From Planctomycetota bacterium (GTDB taxonomy: Bacteria; Planctomycetota; UBA1135): DNA of 64,000 bases. Positions 42,516-50,951 of the stretch are shown here, piece after piece. The notes under the pieces are model-generated. The model ran no database searches and was not told the origin of the DNA. It worked only from the letters and a program-made list of their open reading frames with translations. The DNA lies in contig QQUA01000006.1 of NCBI GenBank assembly GCA_008501825.1, positions 124,001 through 188,000 of the forward strand, in the 5' to 3' direction. A program made the position numbers and the translations under genes. Each line of letters starts with the position of its first letter. Position 1 is the stretch's first letter.

Positions 42516-43285
42516 GAGCCAGTAGGGTCTTTCAACTTCGATCCGGCCGGCGCATCCAGAACCAAGGCGGCATTAGGATGCCGGTGGAGAAAGGACGCCG
42601 GAAGATCAGGATCGTCGAAGGTGCCCTGCAAAGCCAGCATGATGTCTGCTTTCACTTCCCCCAAAGCAGCCAACACGATCCGGCGCGATTCCAAGATGGT
42701 GGCCACGCCCATGGTCAATGCGTAATTCGGCATTTCACCGGCGGCAAAACCATCTTGATACGCCCGGTGGGTCGTGGCATCCAAGGTAACCAACCGGGTT
42801 CTCGAATCTCCGGAGGAGGGAGGCTCATTAAAGCCGATGTGGCCGTTTCGCCCAATGCCAAGCAATTGAAAATCGATGCCCCCGGCTTGCCGGATTCGAT
42901 CTTCAAAAGAAGCGCATTCTTCTTCCAAAGCCTCCATCGGCAAATGGCCGGCCAGCACGTGGGTCTGGTCTTTCGGTAGGTTGACTTTGGAGAATAGGTG
43001 CTGGTCCATGAAGGCGTGAAAAGAAGCCGGGTGTTGCGGGCTCAGACCGACAAATTCATCAAGATTGAAGGTCGTCACCGCGGAAAAGTCCAGACCTTGC
43101 TCCCGATGGCGGCGCACTAATTCGGCATAAACTCCGATAGGAGTGCTTCCCGTGGCCAGCCCCAATACCGTGGGCAAACCTTCCTGATTTCGATCATGAA
43201 TCAGGTCGGCAATTTCGGCGGCAACGGCGATCTCAGCGTCGTTACGCCGAGGGAATGACTGGAGTTCGAGCTTGGAGGGAAGCAT
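42497..43285 (-). CDS. nagB: Glucosamine-6-phosphate deaminase
   Basis: 262 residues of the usual length. NagB landmarks: LGLATGSTPIGVYAELVRRH (phosphate site), TFNLDEFVGLSPQHPASFHAFM (catalytic Asp), LLGIGRNGHIGFNEP (His with the GxxGHIGFNEP motif) and ALTMGVATIL. It converts glucosamine-6-phosphate to fructose-6-phosphate and ammonia, linking amino-sugar or wall-sugar catabolism to glycolysis. Stands alone: the partner NagA is not in the window. Overlaps the AlbA_2 gene 3' end by 19 bases. Confidence 0.95.
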   Translation of the reverse strand: MLPSKLELQSFPRRNDAEIAVAAEIADLIHDRNQEGLPTVLGLATGSTPIGVYAELVRRHREQGLDFSAVTTFNLDEFVGLSPQHPASFHAFMDQHLFSKVNLPKDQTHVLAGHLPMEALEEECASFEDRIRQAGGIDFQLLGIGRNGHIGFNEPPSSGDSRTRLVTLDATTHRAYQDGFAAGEMPNYALTMGVATILESRRIVLAALGEVKADIMLALQGTFDDPDLPASFLHRHPNAALVLDAPAGSKLKDPTGSQAGGK

Positions 43286-43392
43286 GATCGGGAGGGAGAG
43301 TGCGAATTATCCCACGTTTTCCCGATTCGGTAAGGGGGGAATTTGAGTCCCCTGATCAGCTTCGCCCCGGGACTTCCAAATCTGGAGCAGAA

Positions 43393-45423
43393 TTACTTGT
43401 GAGCGTACGCGGTACTTAGGGAAAGTAAGGCCAATGCCGTGTGAATCGCCCGGCTTCGATCTGAATTTGGACCCTCTTCCCCCGGCCAATAAACTCCTTG
43501 AAGACTCCGGGCTTTAAGCCAGTCAAAATATCCCAAATTCTGGACCCACCAGTTGCGATTTGGATTTCCACCTCGGTATTTCATGAACTCGCTAAACCAC
43601 CATCGATTCCAAAGGATCTGAAAACCAGGGGACGGCTGAGGATTCAAGTCCTCAGGCATTCCTTCAATTTGTCGATCTAATTCCTCTCCTCTCGACTCCT
43701 TGATTCGGTCACGGTATCGGCCTCGGGCCAAAAGTGCCAAAGAGCGCAAACCAATGGACTCCCAAGGAAAAATAGGAGAAGCCTGAGAGGGCTCTTCCCT
43801 AAGCCATAACTTTGTCCAATGGTCCAGCTTCTTAAGGACGTCCCCGGAAACCACTTCTTTCGGCCTCACAGTAAGAAGAGCGAAAAAGGCGAGAGCGGTG
43901 GTGCCGGGATCTCCCGTCTTGCCTTGAACTTGCCGGGGAAAGGCTCCTTCATCAAGTTGTCCCGAACAAAGCATGGCAACCGCCTCCCTCCGGGCAGCAC
44001 GAAAGGCCGGGAGGTCCCACTCCCGACAAATGAAGGACAGGCAGAACAAGGTGAGAGCCCGCAAATGGACATCGTCAAACTGCGTCGATTTCCAGAGTTT
44101 CTCTTTTTCATAGATGGCAGACAAGAAGGCCGCGGAACTGCTTTTAAAAATGCTCTCTTTGTCGGAGGCATGGTTCACCATCAGTGACAAGAGGATTAAT
44201 GAAAACGCTTCTGGGTCCTTTGCCACGGTCCACTCCTGATATTCGCTTCGCACGGGGTTCTCCAGAACCACACCAACCAGCCATCGGGCCGAATCACTTC
44301 GCAAGGACTGGCGGCGCCTGGAATTGTATGTATGGCGAACCCCGTATCTTGGCATCAACGGGCCCGAGTCGGACTCCGTGGGCACATCTGCAACCCAAGC
44401 AGGCCTGCTTAGGTTGGCAATCAAAGTATCTTCATACTGAAGCGGAAGCCAGTGGTATTCAGGATTCAAAAGCTCCTCCCACCACCGAGGATCCAGCAGA
44501 GAAAGCTCGTAAGTTAAAACCCAGCGACGAATTTCTTGTTGCCAAAGGCCGGCAGATTCAGAGCCTGCTTCACCTGGAAGTTGACGAACGGCTCCAGCCA
44601 TGCCGCCCAACACCTCTTCGTACAGGAATTGAATCTCTTGATAATCCGGCTCCGCTTTCTTCAATTGACGAAGGATTTCTCTCAAAGTTCCCGCAAAAAT
44701 CCATCGACGATCACCTTCCAAAAGATCTTCCAAAGAAATTCTGCCTTGCCTAAATCGAGTCAGTAATCCTTCTTCCAGCTCAGGAAGAGGATAATGCAAA
44801 AAGAAATCCAGTCCCGGAGCTTGCTTGCCGACAGAATCTTCTGACAGCGGCACCCATTCTCGAAGGCCTCCATCATATTCTTTACTCGGATTCTCCAATA
44901 TCGGCAAACCCTCCAAATCAAAACAAGAGAGCTTGTAGCTATTCCCCGAGTCACACTCCAATTCAAAGCAAACAGAACCGCCTGGGCGGCGCACTTGCCA
45001 AAGGCCTTTGGCGCGGCCGTCGCACCAATGCCCCTCCATCCAATAACCATCCGGGAGTTCGACCTTGCCGAAAGCATAACGGCCACTTTTCCTGCGATCT
45101 TCCTTGTCTTTAGCCTTCCAAAACGTCCATTCGCCCTGACGTCGGCCATCGAGATATTCTCCTCTGGAGGTCTGAAAACCGCCCTCTTGATCAAAGGTGG
45201 TCCACAGCCCCGATTTCAAGCCATGCTCGAAGGCTCCAATCTCGAAGGGCTTGCCGTTTTCATGCCAACTGCGCCATTGGCCGTGGCGGACTTCCTCCCC
45301 GGAGTCGGTTCGAAGTACCTGATAAACGGCTAGACGCTGACCATTTGGATGAAATTCTCGCCGCCATTCGGATTGCGGGGAGAAAAGAAATGCGACAAGA
45401 ATTAGGGAAACGATGGAAACCAT
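43393..45423 (-). CDS. MORN-repeat protein with helical C-terminal region
   Basis: 676 residues. Signal peptide (SIVSLILVAFLFSPQ). Residues 20-170 form MORN/YwqK-like repeats, visible as HPNGQRLAVYQ, HGQWRSWHENGKPFEIGAFEHGLKSGLWTTF, GRRQGEWTFW and CDGRAKGLWQVRRPGG. The remaining 450 residues are helical, with a stretch near 450-600 (ALTLFCLSFI, GDPGTTALAFFALL, SIGLRSLALLARGRY) like the helix pairs of alpha/alpha barrels. No catalytic motif recognised. A terminator-like hairpin lies just upstream of its start, after the M56 gene. Confidence 0.75.
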   Translation of the reverse strand: MVSIVSLILVAFLFSPQSEWRREFHPNGQRLAVYQVLRTDSGEEVRHGQWRSWHENGKPFEIGAFEHGLKSGLWTTFDQEGGFQTSRGEYLDGRRQGEWTFWKAKDKEDRRKSGRYAFGKVELPDGYWMEGHWCDGRAKGLWQVRRPGGSVCFELECDSGNSYKLSCFDLEGLPILENPSKEYDGGLREWVPLSEDSVGKQAPGLDFFLHYPLPELEEGLLTRFRQGRISLEDLLEGDRRWIFAGTLREILRQLKKAEPDYQEIQFLYEEVLGGMAGAVRQLPGEAGSESAGLWQQEIRRWVLTYELSLLDPRWWEELLNPEYHWLPLQYEDTLIANLSRPAWVADVPTESDSGPLMPRYGVRHTYNSRRRQSLRSDSARWLVGVVLENPVRSEYQEWTVAKDPEAFSLILLSLMVNHASDKESIFKSSSAAFLSAIYEKEKLWKSTQFDDVHLRALTLFCLSFICREWDLPAFRAARREAVAMLCSGQLDEGAFPRQVQGKTGDPGTTALAFFALLTVRPKEVVSGDVLKKLDHWTKLWLREEPSQASPIFPWESIGLRSLALLARGRYRDRIKESRGEELDRQIEGMPEDLNPQPSPGFQILWNRWWFSEFMKYRGGNPNRNWWVQNLGYFDWLKARSLQGVYWPGEEGPNSDRSRAIHTALALLSLSTAYAHK

Positions 45424-45458
45424 GCAGGGTCACCTTGTATTTGGAACGGAAGCAGAAT

Positions 45459-45496
45459 AGAAAAACCGGCAGGGAAGCTCAATACTTCCCTGCCGG
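45459..45496 (-). terminator. Rho-independent terminator after the M56 gene
   Basis: Perfect 12-bp stem CCGGCAGGGAAG/CTTCCCTGCCGG with a 7-base loop (45466-45496), followed on the minus strand by a run of five T. It separates the M56/BlaI unit from the MORN-protein gene. Confidence 0.9.
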
Positions 45497-45512
45497 CCCT
45501 CAAGTCTTTCGA

Positions 45513-47822
45513 TCAGTTGGGCAGGGCTCGAGATAAAGCCGCGAGGAATTTGGCGGTGTCGCGATGACCATCCTCGGTAGTGTTCAAAACAAGGATTTCT
45601 CGCCAGACTTGATAGGTATTCTCTTGATCCGGGGGAAGGACGGTATCCTCCAACAGACTCAGCAAATCATCCAATTGCTCTTCGCGGAAATCGACGTCCA
45701 TCGTGCCGTCCATTAGGGCACGAATGTCGTAGTAGCCGATTCGGGGTTCCATATCTTCTACGAACCAAACCGCACCGTCGGATTCAACAAAGTGTAAATC
45801 CAGAAAACTGGCCACCCAACGAAGAATGGTTTCCTGGCTGACATCCTCAAGGTGTAGAGTGATGTCGTAGCCGGATAGATTTTCTTCCCGGACCACGATG
45901 GGAATTTCGAACGCCTTCTGCAATTCCTGGACACAAGTGACCGCATCCTCTCCATCGAAGATCACCGTCCCCTTTTCAGAGAGTCTCCTCTTGAGAGTCA
46001 ACTCTTCTTCCCGGTCGCCCTTGCTGTGAAAACTGCCCCGATTCAAGAGATGATTCAGGACGTTCTCGATTTTCTTGTGAGTTCTATCGGACTGGGTAAT
46101 ACAAAGAAGGCCGTTCCAAAAACGCATTTCACCTTCTCCGGAGTCCCACATTTCCGAAGGAATCATCTCGTAAAGGATGTGCATGAGCTTCCCTACGCCA
46201 TCCTCTATCTCATCGGGATCGTCCTCTCCTTCAAACAGAGGTAAGATTCGATAGAAGCGCATCTCTCTGGCTTCTGGTAAATGGCCGATGTTACCGATAT
46301 AGACCGCTTCTCCGGCCAAAGTGTAGTCTAAATCGAATCTGTAAAGAAATTGCTCGAGGAATTGTCCAATGGTGGCGGGCTCGATCTCGAGTTGGAACTC
46401 TTCACCCCGGTACACGTCCACCACTCCCGGTGGAGCAACCACGTTAATGCCTTCTTCGGCAAGCCACTGAAACACAAAATCAAATTCCTCACTTACGATT
46501 TGGCGTTCCAATTTCTTGGAAAGCCGCTCTTCAAGCTTCCGCTTCCACTCGGGAATCGGCTCTTGGAAAATGACTTCAATGCGATTGTGCTGCTGAAGCT
46601 CCTCCTTCGAATAGGGCAACACCCATTCCTGACCGTAGCTGGCCGCCGAGGTCAAACTGGCCCAAGCAAGGCCCAAGAGCAATGCGGAGCCTAATACCGC
46701 AGTGGTTCGGTTCGTTTTGGGTCGGTTCACAATCATGAGGATTCGTTTTTTGGCGTCTTTCGGTCGAGAGAGCAAGCCGGCGGCGGGCAAGGCGAAGGGT
46801 TTCGATTCCCGACTCTGCAGAAGCTTGCAAACGGTCATGGCGTAGCCGATGGACGGATCCGCCGGTTGCACGGAAAGGGCTTGTTGATCGCGAAGGCACT
46901 CTTGAGCGTGGCGAAGCCGGCTGAAGGCGAACCACAACAGAGGGTTGAACCAGTGCAGCGCCTGCACCATGACCAACAAAAGGTTCAAGGCCACGTCCCG
47001 GCCACGCACGTGAGCGAGCTCGTGAAGCAAAACGTGGCGTAACTCTTCCTCCTCAAGCTCGTGCAACACTTGAGGCGGAATCAAAATTCGATTTCGAAAA
47101 ATCCCGAAAGTCACCGGACCTGGAACTTCCCGGCTAGTCCAAATGGACACTTCGGACTTTAGGTTCATGGCGGCAATACCCTGACTTAATAACTGCAAAA
47201 CTCCAGGGCCTTCCACTGGTTTCGCCTGCCTTAGCCGGCGCCGAAAACGAAAGTCCAACCATACCGTGCGGCCGAAAAGAAGAAGAAATCCGAAAAGCCA
47301 CAATCCGAAAAGGCCGCTGACCCAGGAAACTGAATTCTTCTTCTCGGCAAGACTCGGCTCAACGGTGGAAGAAAGGATGGGAGGATTTGCACTGGGCCGA
47401 GACCCTACCTCCACAGGCTTCTTTTGGGCAGGAGTCGGCTTCTGCAGTCCCTTGCTCGAATTGGAGCGACGAGGAGTCTTGGCATCGTCGACACGTTTCG
47501 GAGGCACGGAAGCTGGCGTGGAAACCGATACCGTTGCAGGAAGAACAGATTCGGTGATCGGATCGACTTCAGCAGTTGCCGTTGTCCTCGAATTCCACGG
47601 CAAGGAAATGCTCGGGCGCTGCAATCCAAAAGGATCTTGCGGTAATGCCGGCAACAACAGGCGAAGCACGACCAGCAGCCAAAGGCCGTAACGCCAGCCG
47701 GGGGTCAGCCATCGACCGAAAGCCCATTGCAAGATCAAAACGGCAAAGCACAGCATTCCAGCTTGAAGGCTGGTTTCCAAAAGCCAGGCCATCCACGAAT
47801 GGACTGAGAAGAAGGTCGTCAT
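45513..47822 (-). CDS. M56-family (BlaR1/MecR1-like) metallopeptidase with two STN-like domains
   Basis: 769 residues. Membrane helices near the N-terminus, a Ser/Thr/Pro-rich linker (100-160), another helix, then the M56 zinc peptidase with HELAHVRGRD (about 268) and the distal HAQECLRDQQAL. After a transmembrane helix near 377-395 the sensor part follows. It has no penicillin-binding or transpeptidase fold; instead there are two STN-like modules at about 447-507 and 619-684 (FDFVFQWLAEEGINVV; VQELQKAFEIPIVV, YDITLHLEDVS). BlaR1-type proteins cut the BlaI repressor when they sense a signal. The start overlaps the stop of the BlaI gene as ATGA, confirming the pair. The stimulus is unknown. 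Confidence 0.92.
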   Translation of the reverse strand: MTTFFSVHSWMAWLLETSLQAGMLCFAVLILQWAFGRWLTPGWRYGLWLLVVLRLLLPALPQDPFGLQRPSISLPWNSRTTATAEVDPITESVLPATVSVSTPASVPPKRVDDAKTPRRSNSSKGLQKPTPAQKKPVEVGSRPSANPPILSSTVEPSLAEKKNSVSWVSGLFGLWLFGFLLLFGRTVWLDFRFRRRLRQAKPVEGPGVLQLLSQGIAAMNLKSEVSIWTSREVPGPVTFGIFRNRILIPPQVLHELEEEELRHVLLHELAHVRGRDVALNLLLVMVQALHWFNPLLWFAFSRLRHAQECLRDQQALSVQPADPSIGYAMTVCKLLQSRESKPFALPAAGLLSRPKDAKKRILMIVNRPKTNRTTAVLGSALLLGLAWASLTSAASYGQEWVLPYSKEELQQHNRIEVIFQEPIPEWKRKLEERLSKKLERQIVSEEFDFVFQWLAEEGINVVAPPGVVDVYRGEEFQLEIEPATIGQFLEQFLYRFDLDYTLAGEAVYIGNIGHLPEAREMRFYRILPLFEGEDDPDEIEDGVGKLMHILYEMIPSEMWDSGEGEMRFWNGLLCITQSDRTHKKIENVLNHLLNRGSFHSKGDREEELTLKRRLSEKGTVIFDGEDAVTCVQELQKAFEIPIVVREENLSGYDITLHLEDVSQETILRWVASFLDLHFVESDGAVWFVEDMEPRIGYYDIRALMDGTMDVDFREEQLDDLLSLLEDTVLPPDQENTYQVWREILVLNTTEDGHRDTAKFLAALSRALPN

Positions 47823-48199
47823 GAGTTTTTCTCCTTCCGCTCCAACAAAGCCTTCAGCTCTGAAATCTCTTCCGCGGACAACTCCGCCTCTTTCACGAAG
47901 TGAGCCAACAAAGGACTGCTTTTACCCCGGAAGACCCGCGCCATAAAACTCTGGCTTTCTGCCTGAATGCATCGGCTCCGACTGACTTGCGGGGAATACC
48001 AATAACGCTTTCCTTCCTGGGTAAAACTCAAAGCTCCTTTCTTGACCAGCCGAGCCAACAAGGTCTTGATGGTTTGCGGGCTCCATTGCTTGGATTCCGC
48101 CAAGCGGCTCACCACTCCGCCCGCCGGAATGGGATGATGCTCCCAAACCACTTCCATGACTTGCCACTCGGCTTCCGAAATTCTGGGAGGGGTGTCCAT
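47819..48199 (-). CDS. BlaI/MecI-family transcriptional repressor
   Basis: 126 residues from the ATG at 48199, with GGAGA 8 bases upstream; the frame extends to 48520 without protein-like sequence. Winged helix: RISEAEWQVMEVVWEHHPIPAGGVV and WSPQTIKTLLARLVKKGALSFTQEG match the BlaI/CopY family, with a dimerisation helix at the C-terminus (LSAEEISELKALLERKE). It binds palindromic operators as a dimer and is released when the M56 partner (start overlapping its stop by ATGA) cleaves it. A fitting palindrome lies 22-44 bases upstream. Confidence 0.95.
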   Translation of the reverse strand: MDTPPRISEAEWQVMEVVWEHHPIPAGGVVSRLAESKQWSPQTIKTLLARLVKKGALSFTQEGKRYWYSPQVSRSRCIQAESQSFMARVFRGKSSPLLAHFVKEAELSAEEISELKALLERKEKNS

Positions 48200-48220
48200 G
48201 AGTCGTCTCCGTTTACGGCC

Positions 48221-48243
48221 GTAGTTATAACTACGATCGTAGT
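48221..48243. promoter_or_regulatory. Probable BlaI operator (two overlapping palindromes)
   Basis: GTAGTTATAACTAC (48221-48234) and ACTACGATCGTAGT (48230-48243) are both perfect 14-bp palindromes sharing ACTAC. They lie between the divergent starts of the BlaI gene (48199) and sfsA (48269). The CTAC/GTAG core resembles CopY/BlaI-type operators. Control of both genes is plausible. Confidence 0.75.
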
Positions 48244-48268
48244 CAGTAACCGACCATTTCGCAAAAAA

Positions 48269-48991
48269 TTGAAGCTGAGCTTCCCCTCTCCGCTCCAGCC
48301 AGCCCGATTTCTGGCACGACCGAATCGATTCTTGGTCCATGCCACCCTGCCCTCCGGAGAGGTCATCGTGGCCCACCTCGCCGATCCGGGACGCCTCCGC
48401 GAGCTGTTCGTTCCGGAAGCCCCCATGTATTTGGAGCCGGCTCAGAATCCGAATCGCAAAACCCAATGGACCGCAGCTTTGGTCCAGGACCGGCAAAGCA
48501 AAGCCTGGGTATCGCTTCAAGCTGCTCGCGCCAACTCCTTAGCAGAGATCATCTTAAGACAGCGTCTTCTGCCGCCCCTGGAGGCTTGGGAGAGCTTCCG
48601 AAGGGAAGTCGCCTGGCAAAATCATCGTTTTGATTTCCTCCTGGAAAAGCAGAGCGGAAGTCGACTTTGGCTGGAGGTTAAAAGCGTCACCCTAAGGAAC
48701 AAGGACCTCGGCTTGTTTCCCGATGCGGTCACGGACCGGGGCCGACGCCACCTCCTCACCCTGAAAGATTTGGCGGCAACCTCGGGACAGGAAGCGGCGG
48801 TTCTGTTCTTAACCCAACGAGAAGACCTTCACGCGGTAGCCCCGGCAACTCACATCGACCCGGCCTTTGCCGCCGCCATGGCTGAAGCCGGCCGGGCGGG
48901 AGTGAATTTCTACGCTTTTCGCTGCCGAGCCGACCCAAGCGGAATCGCCCCGCTGGAGGCCATCCCGGTTCACCTTAGCTCCCCTTCCTGA
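48269..48991 (+). CDS. sfsA: Sugar fermentation stimulation protein A homolog
   Basis: 240 residues from a TTG at 48269, which gives the usual SfsA opening (LSFPSPLQPARFLARPNRFLV). The frame stays open much further upstream, but across the BlaI gene. Hallmarks: AHLADPGRLRELFVP, FRREVAWQNHRFDFLL, LWLEVKSVTLRN and FPDAVTDRGRRHLLTLKDL, resembling a nuclease-like fold with an Asp/Glu-Val-Lys core. SfsA binds DNA and influences sugar use in E. coli; its biochemical role remains unclear. Divergent from the BlaI repressor across the operator. Confidence 0.9.
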   Translation: MKLSFPSPLQPARFLARPNRFLVHATLPSGEVIVAHLADPGRLRELFVPEAPMYLEPAQNPNRKTQWTAALVQDRQSKAWVSLQAARANSLAEIILRQRLLPPLEAWESFRREVAWQNHRFDFLLEKQSGSRLWLEVKSVTLRNKDLGLFPDAVTDRGRRHLLTLKDLAATSGQEAAVLFLTQREDLHAVAPATHIDPAFAAAMAEAGRAGVNFYAFRCRADPSGIAPLEAIPVHLSSPS

Positions 48992-49181
48992 AACTGCCCG
49001 GCTCGCTAGGGCTTCCGATATTGTCCGTGCTGATCTTGGGGCTTGCCCAAGCATTGGGCTCCGGCCAAGGTGGAGTCTGGGGAAACGACGTCGAACAGAT
49101 GCTTGCTTACCGAATGAATAGCGGCGGAAGAATGATCTCTTTTTCTAATCTTAATTTAGTTTTCGATAAGCTTAATAGCCC

Positions 49182-50123
49182 ATGCCCCCCACTCCTCGCC
49201 AGCTCCGGTACTTCCTGGCCATCCTTGAGCACCAGGGTTACCGCCGAGCCGCCAAGGCCCTTGGAGTGAGCCAATCCGCCCTAAGCCAGCAAATTCAGAA
49301 GCTGGAGCAAAGCTGCGGAAACCCCCTGCTGGATAGAAGTCAGCGGCCCCCGAAGCCAACTCCTTTAGGACAAAGCTTTTCCGAGGCGGCCCAAAGAGTC
49401 CTGACCGGCATGGCGGACCTGGAGCGGTTAAGTGAATGGCATTCCACGGAGTCCACCGCTGTTTTGCGACTCGGGCTCCTGCCCACCATTGCGCCCTTCC
49501 TTTTGGCCACTTGGCTACCGGCGATCCAGGCACAATTCCCTCGCCTGTCGATCCAAGTTTGGGAGTTTCCACGGCAAGAACTAATCGCCGCCCTGGATTC
49601 AGGAAACCTAGATGGCATGATCCTGGCCCTTCCCCTGCCCGCAGGGAACTATGTCTCCCAAGTCTTCCGATATGACTCCTTCTCCCTGCTTTGCTCCCAT
49701 GACTCCCCCTTGGCCCAGTTGGAAGAGGCCGGGTTGGAGACTTTGAACCCCGAAGATTTGCACCTCCTCCAGGAAGGCCACTGCCTACGAAACCAGGTTC
49801 TGAGCTTGTTTCCTCAAGCCCCAAAGCCTCATGAAGTCCTCTCCGCTCCGGACTCGCTGCATTCACTGGCTGCTTTGGTCGGAGCCAACGGAGGATGGAC
49901 CCTGGTTCCCAATATGGCCCTATCTTGGCTCGACTTGGATCGGTTGCGAGTCCAAGCCATCCCACTGAGAGAACCCGCCCCCGGTCGCAGCTTGGCTCTG
50001 GTGTGGCCGGAACGAGGTTCCGATCGCTTCCCATGGCAAGAAATTGCCAGGAGCTTGGACGAAGAGACCGATCGCCAGGGGGCCAAAATTGGAAATTCAC
50101 CGGAAAGCTGCAAGAAATCCTAA
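49182..50123 (+). CDS. LysR-family transcriptional regulator
   Basis: 313 residues. N-terminal winged helix RQLRYFLAILEHQGYRRAAKALGVSQSALSQQIQKLEQ, then a periplasmic-binding-like effector domain from about 90 (TAVLRLGLLPTIAPFLLATWLP). The Ser-rich recognition helix and the length match the OxyR/CysB/LysR group. An AT-rich stretch immediately upstream of the ATG (49140-49180) likely carries the promoter. The nearest divergent gene is sfsA's neighbour upstream on the same strand, so its target is not evident. Confidence 0.93.
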   Translation: MPPTPRQLRYFLAILEHQGYRRAAKALGVSQSALSQQIQKLEQSCGNPLLDRSQRPPKPTPLGQSFSEAAQRVLTGMADLERLSEWHSTESTAVLRLGLLPTIAPFLLATWLPAIQAQFPRLSIQVWEFPRQELIAALDSGNLDGMILALPLPAGNYVSQVFRYDSFSLLCSHDSPLAQLEEAGLETLNPEDLHLLQEGHCLRNQVLSLFPQAPKPHEVLSAPDSLHSLAALVGANGGWTLVPNMALSWLDLDRLRVQAIPLREPAPGRSLALVWPERGSDRFPWQEIARSLDEETDRQGAKIGNSPESCKKS

Positions 50124-50269
50124 GAAAAGATGTCCAAAAAACTCCTTTTCACGCCAATGAAAAGTGTGGTTTTGGCTGAATCGGCCTAGCCCCTTGGATG
50201 GGTTGGGGCACGGCATTCATGTCGGGTCGATTCATCGCCACCACGACGTCCTGATTCCAAGGACCCCCC

Positions 50270-50296
50270 GGGAGCTTGTCATAACTACAAGCTCCC
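50270..50296. promoter_or_regulatory. Inverted repeat, probable TetR operator
   Basis: Perfect 10-bp inverted repeat GGGAGCTTGT/ACAAGCTCCC with 7-base spacer, 18 bases before the TetR-family start at 50315. The position fits autoregulation. Confidence 0.7.
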
Positions 50297-50314
50297 ATTT
50301 TCCTTTCTCCACCA

Positions 50315-50929
50315 ATGAGCCTAGTTCCTACCACGACCAAGGGCAGACTGGCCCGGCAGAAAATCCTGGAAACGGCTGCCAGTCTTTTTCACCAGCAAGG
50401 ATGCGCGGCCACCAGCGTGGACCAAATTCTCCAAGCCGCCGAGGCCTGCAAAAGCCAGTTCTACCACTATTTCCCCTCCAAAGAATGTCTCATTGGGGAG
50501 GTCCTGGAGTTTCACGGCCAGCGCTTGCTGGAAAAGCAACGACCTCTCCAAGATCAGTGCCATCATTGGGAAGGATTAGAACTCTGGTTTCGTTCCATGG
50601 TCGAATCCTATTCCGATTTGGAACGACAACTGGGCTGTCCGGTCGGCACCTTGGCAGGAGAGTTGGCGGCCAGACATACGACTCTTCAACAAGCTCTGGA
50701 GTCTGTTTTCCGGCGCTGGCTTCAACCGATTTCCGAAGCCTTCCTCAAAATGAAGCGCTCGGGAAGGCTCCGGGAAGACGTTCCGGCAGATGATTTGGCC
50801 TTATTTTGCGGGGAAGTGATCCAAGGCGGCCTGTTGTTCGCCAAAACCGAACAAAAGGTGGACCCCCTCAAGGTGGCCCTGCGCCACCTGATGGCTTATC
50901 TGCGTAGCTTGGCACCCCGCGCCTGCTGA
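50315..50929 (+). CDS. TetR-family transcriptional regulator
   Basis: 204 residues. N-terminal helix-turn-helix at about 10-60 (ARQKILETAASLFHQQGCAATSVDQILQAAEACKSQFYHYFPSKECL), then a helical ligand/dimer domain. It resembles YcdC/AcrR-type repressors, which respond to small hydrophobic or electrophilic ligands. The 27-bp inverted repeat just upstream is a likely operator. The VOC/glyoxalase-fold gene downstream on the opposite strand (end at 50952) is a candidate target only by closeness. Confidence 0.93.
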   Translation: MSLVPTTTKGRLARQKILETAASLFHQQGCAATSVDQILQAAEACKSQFYHYFPSKECLIGEVLEFHGQRLLEKQRPLQDQCHHWEGLELWFRSMVESYSDLERQLGCPVGTLAGELAARHTTLQQALESVFRRWLQPISEAFLKMKRSGRLREDVPADDLALFCGEVIQGGLLFAKTEQKVDPLKVALRHLMAYLRSLAPRAC

Positions 50930-50951
50930 GCGCGTCGGCGCCGGAGCCACC

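Noticed and set aside
45513..47822. Beta-lactam resistance sensor (BlaR1 in the strict sense)
   Set aside because: The M56 peptidase part is clear, but no penicillin-binding domain is present, and no beta-lactamase gene is nearby.
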